Shown in pieces: positions 6,694-7,581 of a DNA stretch of 7,581 nt (the stretch's first letter is position 1; every line of letters starts with the position of its first letter). Both the position numbers and the translations under genes were made by a program. This DNA comes from Alphaproteobacteria bacterium. Lineage in GTDB: Bacteria > Pseudomonadota > Alphaproteobacteria > GCA-2731375. The stretch is from the NCBI GenBank assembly GCA_028281075.1, contig JANQKO010000566.1:1-7581 (forward strand). The letters run 5' to 3'. The notes under the pieces were generated by a model. It was not told the origin of the DNA. It ran no database searches and worked only from the letters and a program-made list of their open reading frames with translations.

Positions 6694-7581
6694 CCGCCAC
6701 GTCGCTGCCTGACCTGACACGCTACGACACGCTGCCCAAGCTGCTGCGCCTGCGCGCGGCCGAGAACGGCGGTGATATCGCCATGCGGGAAAAGGAATTC
6801 GGCCTCTGGCAGGAGCATAGCTGGGCCGACTATCACGACCGCGTCCGCCGCTTCGCGCTGGGCTTCCGCAAGCTCGGCATCGGCCGGGGCGACGTCGTCG
6901 GCATCATCGGCGACAGCCGGCCGGACTGGGTCGCGGCCGCCATCGCCACCCACGCCGCCGGCGGCATGAGCCTGGGCATCTACCAGGATTCGCTGGATGC
7001 GGAAGTCGAATATCTGATCAACTATGCCGGCGCCCGGCTGATCGTGGCCGAGGACGAGGAGCAGGTCGACAAGATCCTGAACCTCGGCGCGGGCCTGGCG
7101 ACCGTCGAGCACATCATCTATTGCGATGCCCGCGGCATGCGAAAGTATGACGATCCGCGGCTGCTGTCGCAGGACGACCTGTTCGCCATGGCCGACGCGC
7201 TGGCGGCGGCCGAGCCCGAGGCCTACGACGCCATGGTCGACGCGACCGACGGCGAGGACTGCGCGGTGCTGTGCACCACGTCGGGCACGACGTCCAATCC
7301 GAAGCTCGCCATGCTGTCGTCGATCGGCATGATCCGGCATGTCGCCAACTACAACGAAGTCGTGCCCATGGGCCCGGACGACGAATATGTCTCGGTCCTG
7401 CCCATGCCCTGGATCGGCGAGCAGTTCTACGCCCTGTTCCAGCCGCCGGTCTGCCGCAACAAGCTGAACTTCGTCGAAGAGCCCGAGACCATGATGGCCG
7501 ACATGCGCGAGATCGGCCCCACCTTCATGCTGCTGGCGCCGCGCGTCTGGGAGCAGATCGCCGCCGACGTCCGGGCGCGGA
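6690..7581 (+). CDS. Long-chain-type acyl-CoA synthetase, AMP-binding family (3' end outside the window)
   Basis: This enzyme would activate a carboxylic acid with ATP to an acyl-adenylate and then to the CoA thioester. The frame starts at the ATG at 6690, overlapping the ABC gene stop by four bases, and 297 codons are present. Family members have roughly 600-650 residues, so about half is visible. The N-terminal domain includes HSWADYHDRVRRFALGF (43-59), GDVVGIIGDSRPDW (67-80) and GIYQDSLDAEVEYLIN (96-111), as in FadD15-like long-chain synthetases. The adenylate P-loop is TSGTTSNPKLAM (197-208). The classical TSGTTGNPKGVM has glycine where this has S202 and L206, while K205 is kept. LPMPWIGEQ (237-245) carries the usual aromatic residue (W241) near the acyl tunnel. 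No separate ribosome site is needed given the overlap. Synthetases of this type sit inside Liv-like ABC operons, where uptake and CoA activation are probably coupled. The substrate may be a fatty, aromatic or other carboxylic acid. Confidence 0.93.
   Translation, partial: MTATSLPDLTRYDTLPKLLRLRAAENGGDIAMREKEFGLWQEHSWADYHDRVRRFALGFRKLGIGRGDVVGIIGDSRPDWVAAAIATHAAGGMSLGIYQDSLDAEVEYLINYAGARLIVAEDEEQVDKILNLGAGLATVEHIIYCDARGMRKYDDPRLLSQDDLFAMADALAAAEPEAYDAMVDATDGEDCAVLCTTSGTTSNPKLAMLSSIGMIRHVANYNEVVPMGPDDEYVSVLPMPWIGEQFYALFQPPVCRNKLNFVEEPETMMADMREIGPTFMLLAPRVWEQIAADVRAR

Overview
The window is GC-rich, densely packed chromosomal DNA. Protein families and gene order point to an alphaproteobacterium, perhaps Rhodospirillales-like; that placement is inferred from recognised families, not from a marker gene. 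It holds seven genes, two of them cut by the window edges. I see no RNA gene, insertion sequence, CRISPR array or phage signal, and no gap longer than about 150 bases lacks a gene.

Left part (1-1680, minus strand): the head of a SUF iron-sulfur assembly operon. An Rrf2-type regulator with three cluster-ligand cysteines is followed, 57 bp downstream, by sufB, which runs off the left edge. A sigma-70-like promoter lies just upstream of the regulator. A weak terminator-like hairpin separates it from the gene before.

Middle part (1681-4563): a probable membrane-lipid module. On the minus strand, a calcineurin-like metallophosphoesterase and a family-4 glycosyltransferase lie 8 bp apart. The phosphoesterase resembles both the LpxH family and the PlcP phospholipase C of lipid remodelling. 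A diacylglycerol-kinase-family lipid kinase is divergent on the plus strand. The AT-rich divergent region carries a perfect 8-bp direct repeat with an 11-bp period, the geometry of a PHO box. The best reading is phosphate-responsive lipid remodelling. The phosphoesterase would release diacylglycerol from phospholipid, the glycosyltransferase would turn it into glycolipid, and the kinase would return it to phosphatidic acid. The enzyme families are clear; substrates and phosphate control are inferred.

Right part (4564-7581, plus strand): a stand-alone protein matching the catalytic half of cobalamin-independent methionine synthase, with all four expected zinc ligands. A strong hairpin follows, then the start of a transport operon. 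That operon begins with a LivG-type ABC ATPase joined by an ATGA overlap to a long-chain-type acyl-CoA synthetase, which is cut by the right edge. The pairing suggests uptake of a carboxylic acid (fatty, aromatic or similar) and its immediate activation to a CoA thioester, with the other Liv-type subunits expected beyond the window.
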